Shown: positions 29,654-39,524 of the stretch, in pieces
How positions within the stretch are numbered: the first letter of the stretch is position 1
Layout of the letters: each line of letters starts with the position of its first letter
NCBI RefSeq assembly: GCF_000422845.1
Contig: NZ_AUGV01000003.1
Coordinates: 372,001 to 436,000 of the forward strand
Direction: 5' to 3'
Source: Oceanobacter kriegii DSM 6294
GTDB taxonomy: Bacteria > Pseudomonadota > Gammaproteobacteria > Pseudomonadales > Oceanobacteraceae
Length of the DNA: 64,000 nucleotides
Notes under the pieces: model-generated
Database searches by the model: none
Told to the model about the DNA's origin: nothing
What the model saw: only the letters and a program-made list of their open reading frames with translations
Position numbers and translations under genes: made by a program

Positions 29654-32461
29654 ATGTCCCAGACAGCGTCCAAAACAGTCGTTTTGATCGACGGATCCTC
29701 CTATCTGTTCCGTGCCTTTCACGCCTTGCCGCTGTTGACCAATTCGGACGGCCTGCACACCAACGCCGTGAAAGGCGTGATCAGCATGATCAAACGGCTG
29801 CAGAAGGACTATCCGGATGCCCAGATGGTGGTGGTGTTTGATGCCAAGGGCAAAACCTTCCGCAACGACATGTACAGCGAGTACAAGGCCAACCGTCCGC
29901 CGATGCCGGGTGAGCTGCGCGAGCAGATTGAACCTATCCACAACATCATTCGTGCCATGGGCTTGCCGCTGCTGATCATTGAAGGCGTTGAAGCCGACGA
30001 CGTGATTGGCACGCTGGCGTCACAAGCCGAATCGAGCGGCTGTCAGGTGATTGTGTCCACCGGCGACAAGGACATGGCTCAGCTGGTTGACCCGCATGTG
30101 TCGCTGATCAACACCATGACCAATGTTTTCATGGATGTGGACGGCGTGAAGGAAAAATTCGGCGTGCCGCCGGAGCACATCATCGATTATCTGGCCTTAA
30201 TGGGCGACAAGGTCGATAACATCCCGGGTGTACCGAAAGTCGGCGAGAAAACCGCCGTTGGTCTGGTCGCCGGTCTGGGGTCACTGGAAGACATTTACGC
30301 CAACCTCGACAAGGTCAAAGAGCTGTCCTTCCGTGGCGCCAAAACCATGGCTGCCAAACTGGAAGAACACAAGGATCAGGCCTTCCTGTCGAAAGAACTG
30401 GCCACCATCAAGTGCGACGTCGAACTTGAGCAGCCGTTAGGTGAGTTGAAGAACAGCGAGATCGACAAGCCAGCGCTGCTGGAGCTGTTCAAAACCATGG
30501 AATTCAAAGGCTGGATTGCCGAGCTGGCGGATGCCGGAGAAGCTTCTGCCAAAGGGTCTTCTACCGCTTCCGCAGCAAGCTCTGAAACCAGCGCTGACGG
30601 CAGTTCAGAAGGCAGTTTTGAAGATAATGAGCCAGCCGTTTCCAGTGAAAAAGGCGAATACGAAATCATCCTGACCCAGGATGGCCTTGACGGTTGGATC
30701 AAGCTGCTGAAAGACAGTGAGCTGTTCGCCTTTGATACCGAAACCACCTCTCTGGTGTACAAGGAAGCCGAAATCGTCGGTGTGTCGTTTGCTGTCGAAG
30801 TGGGCAAGGCCGCCTATGTGCCGCTGGCGCACGACTACGAAGGCGCGCCTGCGCAGCTCGACCGGGACGAGGTGCTGGCGCAGCTGAAGCCGATTCTGGA
30901 AGACGAAAACCAGAAGAAAGTCGGCCAGCACATGAAATACGACGCCCACGTTCTGGCCAACCATGGCATCGAACTGAAAGGCGTGGAGTTCGACACCCAG
31001 CTGGAAAGCTACATTCTGGATTCCGTTGCCACCCGCCACGACATGGACAGCCTGGCGCTCAAATATCTGGGCTACAAAACCGTGACCTTTGAAGAGATCG
31101 TCGGCAAGGGTGCCAAGCAGAAAACCTTCAACCAGATCGAGCTGGACGTGGCAGGCCCTTACGCTGCCGAAGATGCTGATATCACCCTGCGTTTGCACCA
31201 GACCCTGTGGCCAAAACTGCAAAAGCACGGCAGCCTCGCCAGTGTGTTCAGCGACATCGAAATGCCAGCCATGCCGGTGCTGACGGCCATGGAATCACTG
31301 GGTGCGCTGATCGACGCCGATAAGCTGCATGCCCAAAGCGCCGAAATTGAACAGAAGCTGCAACAGCTGGAGCAGCAAGCCCACGATGCTGCCGGACAGG
31401 TGTTCAACCTGGGTTCACCGAAGCAGCTGGGTGAAATCCTGTTCGAGAAGCTCGAACTGCCAGTGATCAAGAAAACCCCGAAAGGCGCGCCATCCACCGC
31501 GGAAGAAGTGCTGGTGCAACTGGCAGAAGACGGCTTTGAGCTGCCGCAAATCATCATTGATCACCGTGGTCTGTCGAAGCTGAAAAGCACCTACACCGAC
31601 AAACTGCCAACCATGATTGCTGGTAAAACTGGCCGCGTGCATACCTCCTATCATCAGGCGGTCACAGCAACGGGCCGACTGTCCTCCAGTGACCCTAACC
31701 TGCAGAACATTCCGGTGCGCTCTGAAGAAGGTCGCCGTATTCGTCAGGCCTTTATCGCGCCGGAAGGCTACAAGCTGGTGGCGGCGGATTACTCCCAGAT
31801 TGAGCTGCGCATCATGGCGCACCTGTCGAACGACGACGGTTTGCTGAAAGCTTTTGGCGAAGGCCGTGATATTCACCGCGCCACCGCCGCGGAAGTGTTT
31901 GAAGTGGCCGAAGACGAGGTTACCGATAACCAGCGTCGCAGCGCCAAGGCGATCAACTTCGGTCTGATCTATGGCATGTCGGCCTTTGGCCTGGCCAAGC
32001 AGTTGGGCATTGGCCGTAACGAAGCACAGGACTACGTAAACCTGTACTTCCAGCGTTACCCGGGCGTGGCCGACTACATGGAAAACACCCGCGAGCACGC
32101 CAAAGAGCAGGGCTATGTTGAAACCATCTTTGGTCGTCGGTTGTACCTGCCGGAAATCAAATCGCGCAATGTGCCGCGTCGTCAGCATGCCGAACGCACG
32201 GCGATCAACGCGCCGATGCAGGGCAGTGCCGCCGACATCATCAAACGTGCCATGGTACAGGTGTTCGATTGGCTGCCAGACTCTGGCTTCGACGCCCGCA
32301 TGATCATGCAGGTGCACGATGAATTGATTCTGGAAGTGAAAGCAGAGCAAGCCGAAGCCTTTGCTGAAGCCCTTAAACAGCGCATGCAAGCAGCGGCGGA
32401 GCTGAAGGTGCCATTGCTGGTAGAAGCGGGCATTGGTGATAATTGGGAACAGGCGCACTAA
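29654..32461 (+). CDS. polA: DNA polymerase I
   Basis: This encodes 935 residues. The 5'-nuclease domain (1-290) has VLIDGSSYLFRAFHALP and GDKVDNIPGVPKVGEKTA. A Ser/Ala-rich linker at about 298-335 follows. The 3'-5' exonuclease is predicted active, with Exo I in FAFDTETTSL. The polymerase domain contains DYSQIELR (motif A), the O-helix RRSAKAINFGLIYG and motif C QVHDELI. It fills gaps in repair and removes Okazaki primers. An upstream extension to 29549 was rejected because ATG 29654 begins the conserved N-terminus. The following engB is convergent, as in E. coli and Pseudomonas. Confidence 0.97.
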   Translation: MSQTASKTVVLIDGSSYLFRAFHALPLLTNSDGLHTNAVKGVISMIKRLQKDYPDAQMVVVFDAKGKTFRNDMYSEYKANRPPMPGELREQIEPIHNIIRAMGLPLLIIEGVEADDVIGTLASQAESSGCQVIVSTGDKDMAQLVDPHVSLINTMTNVFMDVDGVKEKFGVPPEHIIDYLALMGDKVDNIPGVPKVGEKTAVGLVAGLGSLEDIYANLDKVKELSFRGAKTMAAKLEEHKDQAFLSKELATIKCDVELEQPLGELKNSEIDKPALLELFKTMEFKGWIAELADAGEASAKGSSTASAASSETSADGSSEGSFEDNEPAVSSEKGEYEIILTQDGLDGWIKLLKDSELFAFDTETTSLVYKEAEIVGVSFAVEVGKAAYVPLAHDYEGAPAQLDRDEVLAQLKPILEDENQKKVGQHMKYDAHVLANHGIELKGVEFDTQLESYILDSVATRHDMDSLALKYLGYKTVTFEEIVGKGAKQKTFNQIELDVAGPYAAEDADITLRLHQTLWPKLQKHGSLASVFSDIEMPAMPVLTAMESLGALIDADKLHAQSAEIEQKLQQLEQQAHDAAGQVFNLGSPKQLGEILFEKLELPVIKKTPKGAPSTAEEVLVQLAEDGFELPQIIIDHRGLSKLKSTYTDKLPTMIAGKTGRVHTSYHQAVTATGRLSSSDPNLQNIPVRSEEGRRIRQAFIAPEGYKLVAADYSQIELRIMAHLSNDDGLLKAFGEGRDIHRATAAEVFEVAEDEVTDNQRRSAKAINFGLIYGMSAFGLAKQLGIGRNEAQDYVNLYFQRYPGVADYMENTREHAKEQGYVETIFGRRLYLPEIKSRNVPRRQHAERTAINAPMQGSAADIIKRAMVQVFDWLPDSGFDARMIMQVHDELILEVKAEQAEAFAEALKQRMQAAAELKVPLLVEAGIGDNWEQAH

Positions 32462-32473
32462 CGAACAGCTGTT

Positions 32474-32549
32474 TGATGGGCGCAAGCGCACCATCCTATG
32501 CAGGTGTTATGCGTTCTGGTGATCCATAGGATGGGCACTCGTGTCCATC
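32474..32549. repeat. REP-like double hairpin downstream of polA
   Basis: Two GATGG...CCATC hairpins, 32474-32497 (arms GATGGGCGC/GCGCACCATC) and 32530-32549 (GATGGGCAC/GTGTCCATC), are linked by an outer inverted repeat CCATCCTATG/CATAGGATGG (32491-32500 with 32525-32534). The first 24 nt recur exactly, inverted, at 63561-63584, so this is a dispersed element. It may protect the polA 3' end or aid termination. Confidence 0.7.
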
Positions 32550-32584
32550 AGGTTCCATCTCTCAGCGGTACATAAACAACAGAC

Positions 32585-32619
32585 AAAAAAAGACCCGCGC
32601 GTAAGGGGAAACGGGCGGG
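32585..32619 (-). terminator. Minus-strand intrinsic terminator in the polA-engB spacer
   Basis: CCCGCGCGT (32594-32602) pairs with ACGGGCGGG (32611-32619) with one mismatch and an 8-nt loop. On the minus strand it is followed by seven T. It lies 284 nt past the engB stop, so it ends either a long engB 3' UTR or a separate minus-strand transcript. I see no protein gene in 32462-32902. Confidence 0.7.
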
Positions 32620-32902
32620 CCAGCTTCGGATTCTGGGGGAATAACCGAAGAGTAGAACTACCTATGAATAGATGACGGTTCGCATCATCACAATTCCACA
32701 CCGGGAATATGTTGAATATAGAACAGGGATTCGTTGACAAAGTTCCCGATAACAGCAAAAAGGTGGGGTTTTTGTTATTTATTGTGACAGGGGCCAGATT
32801 GGTGATGGCCGAATATGGGTCACCCGGAGTGGCCTCCGGGTTTAGCAGGTAGCCCGCCGAACGGATGTTCGCTCGGACAATAAGGGCAAGCAAGACAGCT
32901 TG

Positions 32903-33568
32903 TTAGTCTTCAGACTCTGGCAAGTCGGCTTCAGCGCTGTCGGCATCGTCTTCCTGATCCGGCACCAGCAGCTCATTCAGGCGCTGCTTCAGCACATCCA
33001 GCCCCTGGGCTTTCAGTGATGAGAACGTCTGCACCGTCACTGGAGTGCTCATGTCTTTAACCGCTTTGCGCACTTGCAGCAGGGTGTTCTGGGCCGCACC
33101 GCGCTTAAGCTTGTCGGCCTTGGTCAGAATCAGATGCAACGGCATGCCGTTGTCTTCCGCCCACTGGATCATGCCAGTGTCGAAATCCGTCAGTGGGTGA
33201 CGTATATCCATTAGTAGTACCAGGCCTACCAATTCATCCCGGTTCTGAAGATAGTCACCCAGTTCTTTTTGCCACGCATTTTTTACGCCCACCGGTACTT
33301 TGGCATAGCCGTATCCTGGCAGGTCGACAATCGCCAGTGGCAGTTCGCCAATCTGGAAATAGTTGATCAATTGCGTGCGGCCAGGCGTTTTACTGGTACG
33401 GGCCAGCTTTCTTTGGCCGGTCAAACAGTTCAACGCGCTCGACTTGCCAGCATTGGAGCGACCGGCAAATGCAACTTCCCGGGTAATCTCCTCAGGACAT
33501 TGGCTGAGCTTTGCGGCACTACGAAGGTAGTGGGTCTTGGTATAAGTCAAGGAATGCTGATTTGGCAT
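32903..33568 (-). CDS. engB: Ribosome biogenesis GTPase EngB (YihA/YsxC)
   Basis: This encodes 221 residues. G1 is AFAGRSNAGKSSALN, G2 region SKTPGRTQLINYF, G3 VDLPGYG, G4 LTKADK and G5 SSLKAQG. EngB assists 50S subunit assembly and is essential in several bacteria. The C-terminus carries an acidic tail (DQEDDADSAEADLPESED). The frame opens as far as 33688, but ATG 33568 gives the family-typical start just before HYLRSAAKLSQCP. It is divergent from the cytochrome c5 gene. Confidence 0.94.
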   Translation of the reverse strand: MPNQHSLTYTKTHYLRSAAKLSQCPEEITREVAFAGRSNAGKSSALNCLTGQRKLARTSKTPGRTQLINYFQIGELPLAIVDLPGYGYAKVPVGVKNAWQKELGDYLQNRDELVGLVLLMDIRHPLTDFDTGMIQWAEDNGMPLHLILTKADKLKRGAAQNTLLQVRKAVKDMSTPVTVQTFSSLKAQGLDVLKQRLNELLVPDQEDDADSAEADLPESED

Positions 33569-33744
33569 GGGGTAAACGTAATGACCGTCCGGTTTTTGAT
33601 GATATATAATGCATGACCTAATGAATGGCGTTGCCAGTTTACCACAGCGTGTATCATTCATGGGTAAGAGTCTCAACAAAGCCGCCAAGAGCTCAATGAG
33701 AGACCTTCAGAAGTATCAAACTAATAATGATGAGAGATCTGAAA

Positions 33745-34053
33745 ATGAACAAACTTCTTACCCTGTTCGCCGTATCTGCAGTAGCCCTCTCTGCCAATGT
33801 GCAGGCCTTCGATGCCGAAGCCAAGTACAACACCGCGTGTGCTGCCTGTCATTCTCCTCAAACTGCCGCCATGTTGGGGGCACCCGCAGCCCATGATGCT
33901 GCATCCTGGGCCCCTCGCCTGGAAAAGGGTATGGATACGCTGGTAAACCACGTCACCAATGGCTTCAATGCCATGCCTCCACGTGGGCTGTGTATGGATT
34001 GCACAGCCGAACAATACAAGGCGCTGATCACCTTTATGTCTACGCCAAAATAA
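33745..34053 (+). CDS. Monoheme cytochrome c5-like protein
   Basis: This encodes 102 residues. A signal peptide (LLTLFAVSAVALSANVQA) precedes one heme-binding CAACH near the N-terminus. A distal Met ligand lies in FNAMPPRGLCMDC, and the two extra cysteines there are typical of cytochrome c5-type proteins. It is a soluble or loosely bound periplasmic electron carrier. It sits 61 bp upstream of the cytochrome c4 gene; in Pseudomonas the same pair follows engB, so co-transcription is likely. Confidence 0.88.
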   Translation: MNKLLTLFAVSAVALSANVQAFDAEAKYNTACAACHSPQTAAMLGAPAAHDAASWAPRLEKGMDTLVNHVTNGFNAMPPRGLCMDCTAEQYKALITFMSTPK

Positions 34054-34114
34054 CAGGCTCGTGGAGATATAACGCCTGCAACGATAAGAATTCACTTACA
34101 ACCTGGATCTGACG

Positions 34115-34741
34115 ATGAAAAACCTGTTGATTAGCCTCTTTGTTTCAGCCGGACTCATGTCCGCTGCACATGCCAGTGACGCGAACTCCGCCTACAGTGG
34201 TGACGCGGAAGCGGGCAAAGCAAAATCTGTAATGTGTGCAGCCTGCCACGGAGCAGACGGTAACAGCATGGTGCCAACGTTTCCGAAAATTGCCGGTCAG
34301 GGCGAACGCTACCTGATCAAGCAGATCAAGGACATCCGCGATGGCAATCGTTCGGTACCGGAAATGACCGCGTTTGTTGCTAACCTGAGCGACAACGACA
34401 TTGCCGACCTGGCCGCTTACTTCAGCGCGCAAGACGCGACCGGTGGCGGCGCCAAGGAAGAATTGGTGGCTCTGGGTGAGAAGATCTATCGTGCAGGCAT
34501 CGAGAAGAAAGGCGTACCAGCCTGTATGGCCTGTCATGGCCCAGCCGGTAAAGGCATGGACCTGGCGGGTTTCCCAATGCTGTCTGGTCAGCATGATGCC
34601 TACACCAGCAAGCAGCTGCACGCCTTCAGTGCCGGCACCCGTATGAACGATGGCGACACCCGCATGATGCGCGACATCGCCTACCGTTTACACGACTCCG
34701 AAATCGAAGCCGTGTCCAACTACATTCAGGGCCTGCGTTAA
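34115..34741 (+). CDS. Diheme cytochrome c4
   Basis: This encodes 208 residues. A signal peptide (LLISLFVSAGLMSAAHA) precedes two homologous cytochrome c domains, with heme sites CAACHGADGNS and CMACHGPAGKG and Met ligand regions GNRSVPEMTAF and GTRMNDGDTRMM. Cytochrome c4 passes electrons from the bc1 complex to cbb3-type oxidases in related bacteria. dsbA follows after an intrinsic terminator, matching the Pseudomonas arrangement. Confidence 0.93.
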   Translation: MKNLLISLFVSAGLMSAAHASDANSAYSGDAEAGKAKSVMCAACHGADGNSMVPTFPKIAGQGERYLIKQIKDIRDGNRSVPEMTAFVANLSDNDIADLAAYFSAQDATGGGAKEELVALGEKIYRAGIEKKGVPACMACHGPAGKGMDLAGFPMLSGQHDAYTSKQLHAFSAGTRMNDGDTRMMRDIAYRLHDSEIEAVSNYIQGLR

Positions 34742-34764
34742 TTCGGGCAACCTGAGAGTGAAAG

Positions 34765-34787
34765 AAGCGGCTTCGGCCGCTTTTTTT
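34765..34787 (+). terminator. Terminator after cytochrome c4
   Basis: A 7-bp stem AAGCGGC/GCCGCTT (34765-34771 with 34776-34782) with a TTCG tetraloop is followed by a T tract. Confidence 0.92.
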
Positions 34788-34959
34788 ATGTTTTTATACG
34801 GCACCTGGCTGTCCTGCCATCCCCGTAGGGCGAAGCAGCAAGCCAGAGCCGAGAGCTGTGTGGAGTTTTTCAGAGGGTCCCTAGTATGTAACGGAACCTT
34901 TATGTGAGAATTACGCTCAATAGCGAACAAGAATTTGCGACATTGAAATGGAGACCCCT

Positions 34960-35592
34960 ATGCTCGCGCAGATCAAACGTTGGATGGCCGTACCCTTGAT
35001 GATGCTGGCCTCACTGGCTGTCGCAGATACCTACAGCGACGGCAATGGCTACACCACCCTGAGTCAACCTGTGCCGGTAATGGCCGATGGCAAAATCCAC
35101 GTTGAAGAGGCCTTCTGGTTTGGTTGCCCGCACTGCTTCCATCTGGAAAACTACGTTGAGCCCTGGAAAGCCGAGCTGCCATCTGATGTGAAATTCACCG
35201 CGGTGCCTGCGATGTTCGGTCGCGCCTGGGTGGCTCATGCCCGTCTGTTCTACACCGCTGATGTGCTGGGCATCCTCGACAAGGTACATACCCCGATTTT
35301 CCGTGCCATCCACCTGGAAAAGCAGCGCCTGCTGTCTGAAGACGACCAGCGCGACTTCCTGGTACAGCACGGTGGCATCACTGCCGATCAGTTCGACAAA
35401 ACCTACGAGAGCTTTGCGGTGGAATCCCGTATGAAGCAAGCTGACCAGCGCATTCGTTCGTTCAAGATCAGCGGTGTTCCGGCTCTGATTGTGAACGGCA
35501 AGTACGTTGTTTCCGCCAGCTCCGCGGGTGGTCAGGACAAGATGATTGATGTGGTTAACTTCCTCATCGAGAAAGAGCGCAACGGCAACTGA
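34960..35592 (+). CDS. dsbA: Thiol:disulfide interchange protein DsbA
   Basis: This encodes 210 residues. A cleavable signal (MMLASLAVA) precedes a thioredoxin fold with active site FWFGCPHCFHLE and the cis-Pro loop KISGVPALIVNGKYV. Between them is the helical insertion typical of DsbA. It introduces disulfides into exported proteins and is reoxidised by DsbB (1244-1762). GGAG 6 nt before ATG 34960 supports this start over the in-frame ATG at 34948. The proteins it may serve here include the cytochromes c encoded directly upstream. Confidence 0.95.
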   Translation: MLAQIKRWMAVPLMMLASLAVADTYSDGNGYTTLSQPVPVMADGKIHVEEAFWFGCPHCFHLENYVEPWKAELPSDVKFTAVPAMFGRAWVAHARLFYTADVLGILDKVHTPIFRAIHLEKQRLLSEDDQRDFLVQHGGITADQFDKTYESFAVESRMKQADQRIRSFKISGVPALIVNGKYVVSASSAGGQDKMIDVVNFLIEKERNGN

Positions 35593-35610
35593 ACGGTCGT
35601 CTGTGCAGCA

Positions 35611-35637
35611 AAAACCGGGCAATGCCCGGTTTTTTTG
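35611..35637 (+). terminator. Terminator after dsbA
   Basis: A 10-bp stem AAAACCGGGC/GCCCGGTTTT (35611-35620 with 35624-35633) with a 3-nt loop and T run lies 18 nt past the dsbA stop. Confidence 0.93.
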
Positions 35638-35766
35638 TGCCTGCCGTTTGGCGGCAACTGTTTGTTACATCACTGCGTTAGCCGAATCGGCAAGGGAATC
35701 TATACTGGTTACAGAATGCACTGAACCTGCGGGCCCTCGCATGGAACAATCGTTTGGATAAATCGT

Positions 35767-37431
35767 ATGGATAAGTCCCTCGGCGACGCAGAGCGCTGGC
35801 GAGCCAAATACCTCGATCTGTTGCAGCAGCAGGAACAGGATGAGGAGGCGTGGAAGCAACAACAGGAAGCCTGGCGGCGTTCCTTTGTGGTGGTTTGCCT
35901 GTTGGCAGAGGGACAGGACAGTGCGCTCGATCCTGAATTGCAGGGCCTGCGACAGCAAATCAAGAAGCAGGGCAACGCTCCTCAAACCGACTCACTATCA
36001 ACCCTGATCCGTTCCTTTGAAAGCCGTCAGTCGGCGACGAATCAACAATTGCTGCAGGCCTTGCAGCATTCTGCCGCCACCTTGCTGGATTTACCGCTTG
36101 AGAGCACTGAGCTGCAGCGGCTGCGGTCGTTACGCAAACGGCTCGACAGTGAGCTGGATACCTCACTGAGTGCCTTGCAACTGGTCGCCGATTGGCTCGA
36201 TGCCATGCCATCATCCCCAGTGGGTGGCGCCAATGCGGAAGCTGAAACAGGCCCGTCACTGTGGCAACGGCTGTTTGGCAGCAAGAAAGCCGCCGCTAGC
36301 AAAGACAGCAACCATTTGGAAGAAGCCACCGCATCAATGCCAGATTCCCCCTTGGTTGAGGCGGATGACCAGACGTTGCAAGAAGCCATGAAGGTGCAGC
36401 AGAACCTGTGTCAGGGGTTGCTGCGTTTGCTGGATCAGCTGAACCTGTCGGATAGCCAGCAGGACGCCGCCCAAAGCTTGCGCCAGCAACTGCTGGCGGG
36501 GCCTTCCTTGCCCGATCTGGTGGACCTGCTGGAGCAATTGGCTGATCTGGTCATGACGGCACTGTCAGCCAGCCAGACGGCGATGCAGAGCTTCCTGCAC
36601 CAGCTGGATGATCAGCTGATGAACCTGCAACAGCACCTGCAAAAAGAGTGCTTCAGCAGTGAAGGCAGCCAGCAGGCGCGATTGAATTTAAGCAACGAAG
36701 TGCAGCAGCAGGTGGGGCATTTACGCAGCCTCGCCAATGACGACGGCGAACTCGAAACCCTGGGCGCGCGGCTGCAATCCCATCTGGTGGCCATCGTCTC
36801 GGCGTTGGAAACCTTCGACGCCCATGAACAGCAGCGCGAAGAAGCCCAGCAGCAGGAAATCGTTGCACTGAACCAACGGTTGCAGGACGTTGAACGTCAG
36901 GCCAGTGCCACGCGGCAAGCGTTTGAACGGCAGCAACAATTGGCCTACAAGGACGCCCTCACCGGATTACCCAACCGACATGCCTACAGTGCCCACACCC
37001 GCAAGCTCTGGAAGCAGCTGGACGAGGGGGGCTCGCTGGTACTGGTGGTGGCCGATGTTGATTACTTCAAACGCATCAATGACCAGTTTGGTCATCAGGC
37101 TGGCGACCGGGTGCTGAAGCTGATCGCCAAAACCCTCGGCAAGCATGTGGCCAAACCGCACTTTCTGGCCCGCTATGGCGGCGAAGAGTTTGTCATCATC
37201 CTGCAATCCCAGACCCTGACAGAAGCCAGCCAGAGTGCCGAACAGCTGCGCGCGGCCATTGAGTCCCTGCCGTACCACTTCAAGGGTGACCCGGTGTCCA
37301 TCACCATGTCATTCGGACTGGCCGAAGCGCGCAAGGGCGAACGTCTGGAAACTGTCTTTGAACGGGCCGATAAAGCCTTGTACCGGGCCAAGCAAGGTGG
37401 CCGTAATCAGGTGGTGGTCGATTCACTCTGA
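35767..37431 (+). CDS. Diguanylate cyclase with long helical N-terminus
   Basis: This encodes 554 residues and is cytoplasmic, with no membrane segment. The first 380 residues are Gln/Leu/Glu-rich and predicted helical or coiled coil, with an internal KKAAASKDSNHLEEATAS linker. The GGDEF domain starts at about 390 (YKDALTGLPNRHAY, DVDYFKRINDQFGHQAGDRV). The signature is GGEEF, expected to be active, and no RxxD inhibitory site precedes it. It makes c-di-GMP. Position after dsbA matches PA5487 (DgcH) in Pseudomonas aeruginosa. Confidence 0.9.
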   Translation: MDKSLGDAERWRAKYLDLLQQQEQDEEAWKQQQEAWRRSFVVVCLLAEGQDSALDPELQGLRQQIKKQGNAPQTDSLSTLIRSFESRQSATNQQLLQALQHSAATLLDLPLESTELQRLRSLRKRLDSELDTSLSALQLVADWLDAMPSSPVGGANAEAETGPSLWQRLFGSKKAAASKDSNHLEEATASMPDSPLVEADDQTLQEAMKVQQNLCQGLLRLLDQLNLSDSQQDAAQSLRQQLLAGPSLPDLVDLLEQLADLVMTALSASQTAMQSFLHQLDDQLMNLQQHLQKECFSSEGSQQARLNLSNEVQQQVGHLRSLANDDGELETLGARLQSHLVAIVSALETFDAHEQQREEAQQQEIVALNQRLQDVERQASATRQAFERQQQLAYKDALTGLPNRHAYSAHTRKLWKQLDEGGSLVLVVADVDYFKRINDQFGHQAGDRVLKLIAKTLGKHVAKPHFLARYGGEEFVIILQSQTLTEASQSAEQLRAAIESLPYHFKGDPVSITMSFGLAEARKGERLETVFERADKALYRAKQGGRNQVVVDSL

Positions 37432-37588
37432 AATCCCGCCCGAAACCTGCCCGTCACTCAATTCTTTGCAGTCCTTTGTGTTAACCTCAGCTCTTTTGTT
37501 GCAGCCGGAATTTCTGCCGTATTGGCGATGTCTGAGTCTGCGAAATGGTTGTTGTTAACGTCAGAGCCTTGGTTCAGGAGAAGCTCGT

Positions 37589-39412
37589 ATGTGTGGCATT
37601 GTGGGTGCGGTTGCCCAGCGTGATGTGGTTGAAATTCTGCTGGAAGGACTCCGTCGTCTTGAATACCGTGGCTACGACTCCGCCGGTGTTGCCGTGCTGG
37701 ACGCCAGTGCCAGTGAGCCGCAACTGCAACGCCTGCGTCGTCTGGGCAAAGTGCAAGCACTGGCCGATGCGGTGGCGGAACAAGGCCTGCCTGGCGGTAC
37801 CGGTATCGCTCATACCCGTTGGGCAACTCACGGCGAGCCGTCCGAAGCCAATGCGCACCCGCACGTGTCCGGTGATATCGCCGTCGTGCACAACGGCATT
37901 ATTGAAAATCACGAAGCCTTGCGGGCAGAACTGCAAGCCGATGGTTACCAGTTCCAATCGCAGACCGATACCGAGGTGATCGCTCATCTGGTGGCGCGTG
38001 CGGTCAGCGGCGGTGCCGATTTGCTCACGGCGGTGCAGCAGGTTCGCAGTCGTCTGGAAGGTGCCTACGGCATGGTGGCGATCAATCGCCAGACGCCAGA
38101 GCGCATGGTGGTCGCCCGTTCGGGTAGCCCGCTGGTGGTGGGCTTTGGTATCGGCGAACATTTCATCGCCTCAGACCAACTGGCGCTGCTGCCTGTTACC
38201 CGTCGTTTTGCTTTTCTGGAAGAGGGCGATGTGGCGGAAATTACCCGTCAGAGCGTGCGTATTTTCGACCTTGAAAACCAGCCGGTAGAGCGTGAAGTGC
38301 GCGAAAGCTCGGTTGAGCACGACGCTGGTGACAAGGGTGAATACCGCCACTACATGCTGAAAGAAATCCACGAGCAGCCGCAGGCCATCGCCAATACGCT
38401 GGAAGGCCGTTTGCTGAATGGCCAGCTCAATCTGGAAGCGCTGGGCGACCTGTCCGACGTCGATGCCGTTCAGATCATTGCCTGCGGCACCAGCTACCAC
38501 GCCGGGGTGACCGCGCGTTACTGGATTGAGTCGCTGGCGGGGATTTCCTGCAACGTCGAAATTGCCTCCGAGTTCCGTTACCGCCGTCCGGTAATTCGTC
38601 CGAATACCCTGTTGGTGACCATTTCCCAGAGTGGCGAAACCGCCGACACGCTGGCTGCACTGCGTCAGGCCAAGGAACTGGGCATCACCAAAACCCTGTC
38701 GATCTGTAATGTGCCGGGCTCCTCGCTGGTGCGTGAGTCCGACATGACGGTACTGACCCGGGCCGGGGCCGAAATTGGCGTCGCTTCTACCAAGGCTTTC
38801 ACCACCCAGCTGACGGCCTTGCTGCTGCTGACCGCCGCTTTGGCTGAACGCGCTGCCGATGCCAGTGCTGTGCAACAGCGCATCGCCAAGGCACTGGAAA
38901 GCCTGCCGGGCCTGATTCAGCAAACGCTGTCGATGAACGACGACATTGAACGTCTGGCGGAGCACTTCGCCGACAAGCACAACGCCTTGTTCCTGGGTCG
39001 TGGGGACCAGTACCCGATCGCGATGGAAGGGGCGTTGAAGCTGAAAGAAATCTCCTACATCCATGCGGAAGCCTACGCAGCCGGTGAGCTGAAACACGGC
39101 CCGCTGGCGCTGATCGACGCAGAAATGCCGATCGTCGTGGTGGCGCCTCACAACGACCTGATGGAAAAGCTCAAATCCAACATTGAGGAAGTGCGCGCCC
39201 GTGGCGGCGAGCTGTACGTCTTCGCGGAAGAGTCTGCCGCCATCAGCGCCGCTGAAAACATGATCGTGGTGCCGGTGCCTGCCTGTGACGACGTGATCGC
39301 ACCGATCGTCTACACCTTGCCGCTGCAACTGCTGAGCTACTACGTTGCCGTGATCAAGGGCACCGACGTCGACCAGCCAAGAAACCTGGCCAAGAGCGTC
39401 ACGGTGGAATAA
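37589..39412 (+). CDS. glmS: Glutamine-fructose-6-phosphate aminotransferase
   Basis: This encodes 607 residues. Cys2 of MCGIVGAV is the glutaminase nucleophile. The N-terminal domain has [18 protein letters not shown]. Two SIS isomerase domains follow ([59 protein letters not shown]), ending in the conserved [16 protein letters not shown]. It makes glucosamine-6-phosphate for cell-wall precursors. AGGAG lies 9 nt before the ATG. The last 75 nt contain the sequence that TnsD recognises in attTn7, and this tail is duplicated at 40366-40487. Confidence 0.97.
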   Translation: MCGIVGAVAQRDVVEILLEGLRRLEYRGYDSAGVAVLDASASEPQLQRLRRLGKVQALADAVAEQGLPGGTGIAHTRWATHGEPSEANAHPHVSGDIAVVHNGIIENHEALRAELQADGYQFQSQTDTEVIAHLVARAVSGGADLLTAVQQVRSRLEGAYGMVAINRQTPERMVVARSGSPLVVGFGIGEHFIASDQLALLPVTRRFAFLEEGDVAEITRQSVRIFDLENQPVEREVRESSVEHDAGDKGEYRHYMLKEIHEQPQAIANTLEGRLLNGQLNLEALGDLSDVDAVQIIACGTSYHAGVTARYWIESLAGISCNVEIASEFRYRRPVIRPNTLLVTISQSGETADTLAALRQAKELGITKTLSICNVPGSSLVRESDMTVLTRAGAEIGVASTKAFTTQLTALLLLTAALAERAADASAVQQRIAKALESLPGLIQQTLSMNDDIERLAEHFADKHNALFLGRGDQYPIAMEGALKLKEISYIHAEAYAAGELKHGPLALIDAEMPIVVVAPHNDLMEKLKSNIEEVRARGGELYVFAEESAAISAAENMIVVPVPACDDVIAPIVYTLPLQLLSYYVAVIKGTDVDQPRNLAKSVTVE

Positions 39413-39435
39413 GCCTTACCAGCTTGCTTGTTCGA
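39339..39435 (+). repeat. glmS-tail direct repeat, left copy
   Basis: This segment covers the last codons of glmS plus 23 nt past the stop. It matches 40366-40487 in two blocks: 39339-39381 with 40366-40408 (40 of 43 identical) and 39382-39435 with 40434-40487 (52 of 54 identical). The match stops close to where Tn7 elements normally insert, about 25 bp after the glmS stop. Confidence 0.85.
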
Positions 39436-39450
39436 TAGATTCTCTGAAAA

Positions 39451-39479
39451 CTCTCTCCTGCTGTGCTGTCAGGAGGGAG
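39451..39479 (+). terminator. Hairpin downstream of glmS
   Basis: CTCTCTCCTG (39451-39460) pairs with CAGGAGGGAG (39470-39479), ten pairs including one G-T, with a 9-nt loop. There is no T tract, so termination is uncertain. Confidence 0.5.
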
Positions 39480-39524
39480 TCAGTCCTCACGCCACAGAAG
39501 AAAAGTCTGGAGTTGGTTGGAACA

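Noticed and set aside
32507-32893. Minus-strand open frame of 128 codons in the polA-engB spacer
   Set aside because: It has no ribosome site and a composition unlike the neighbours, and it crosses the REP-like hairpins and the intrinsic terminator, so a protein gene is unlikely.
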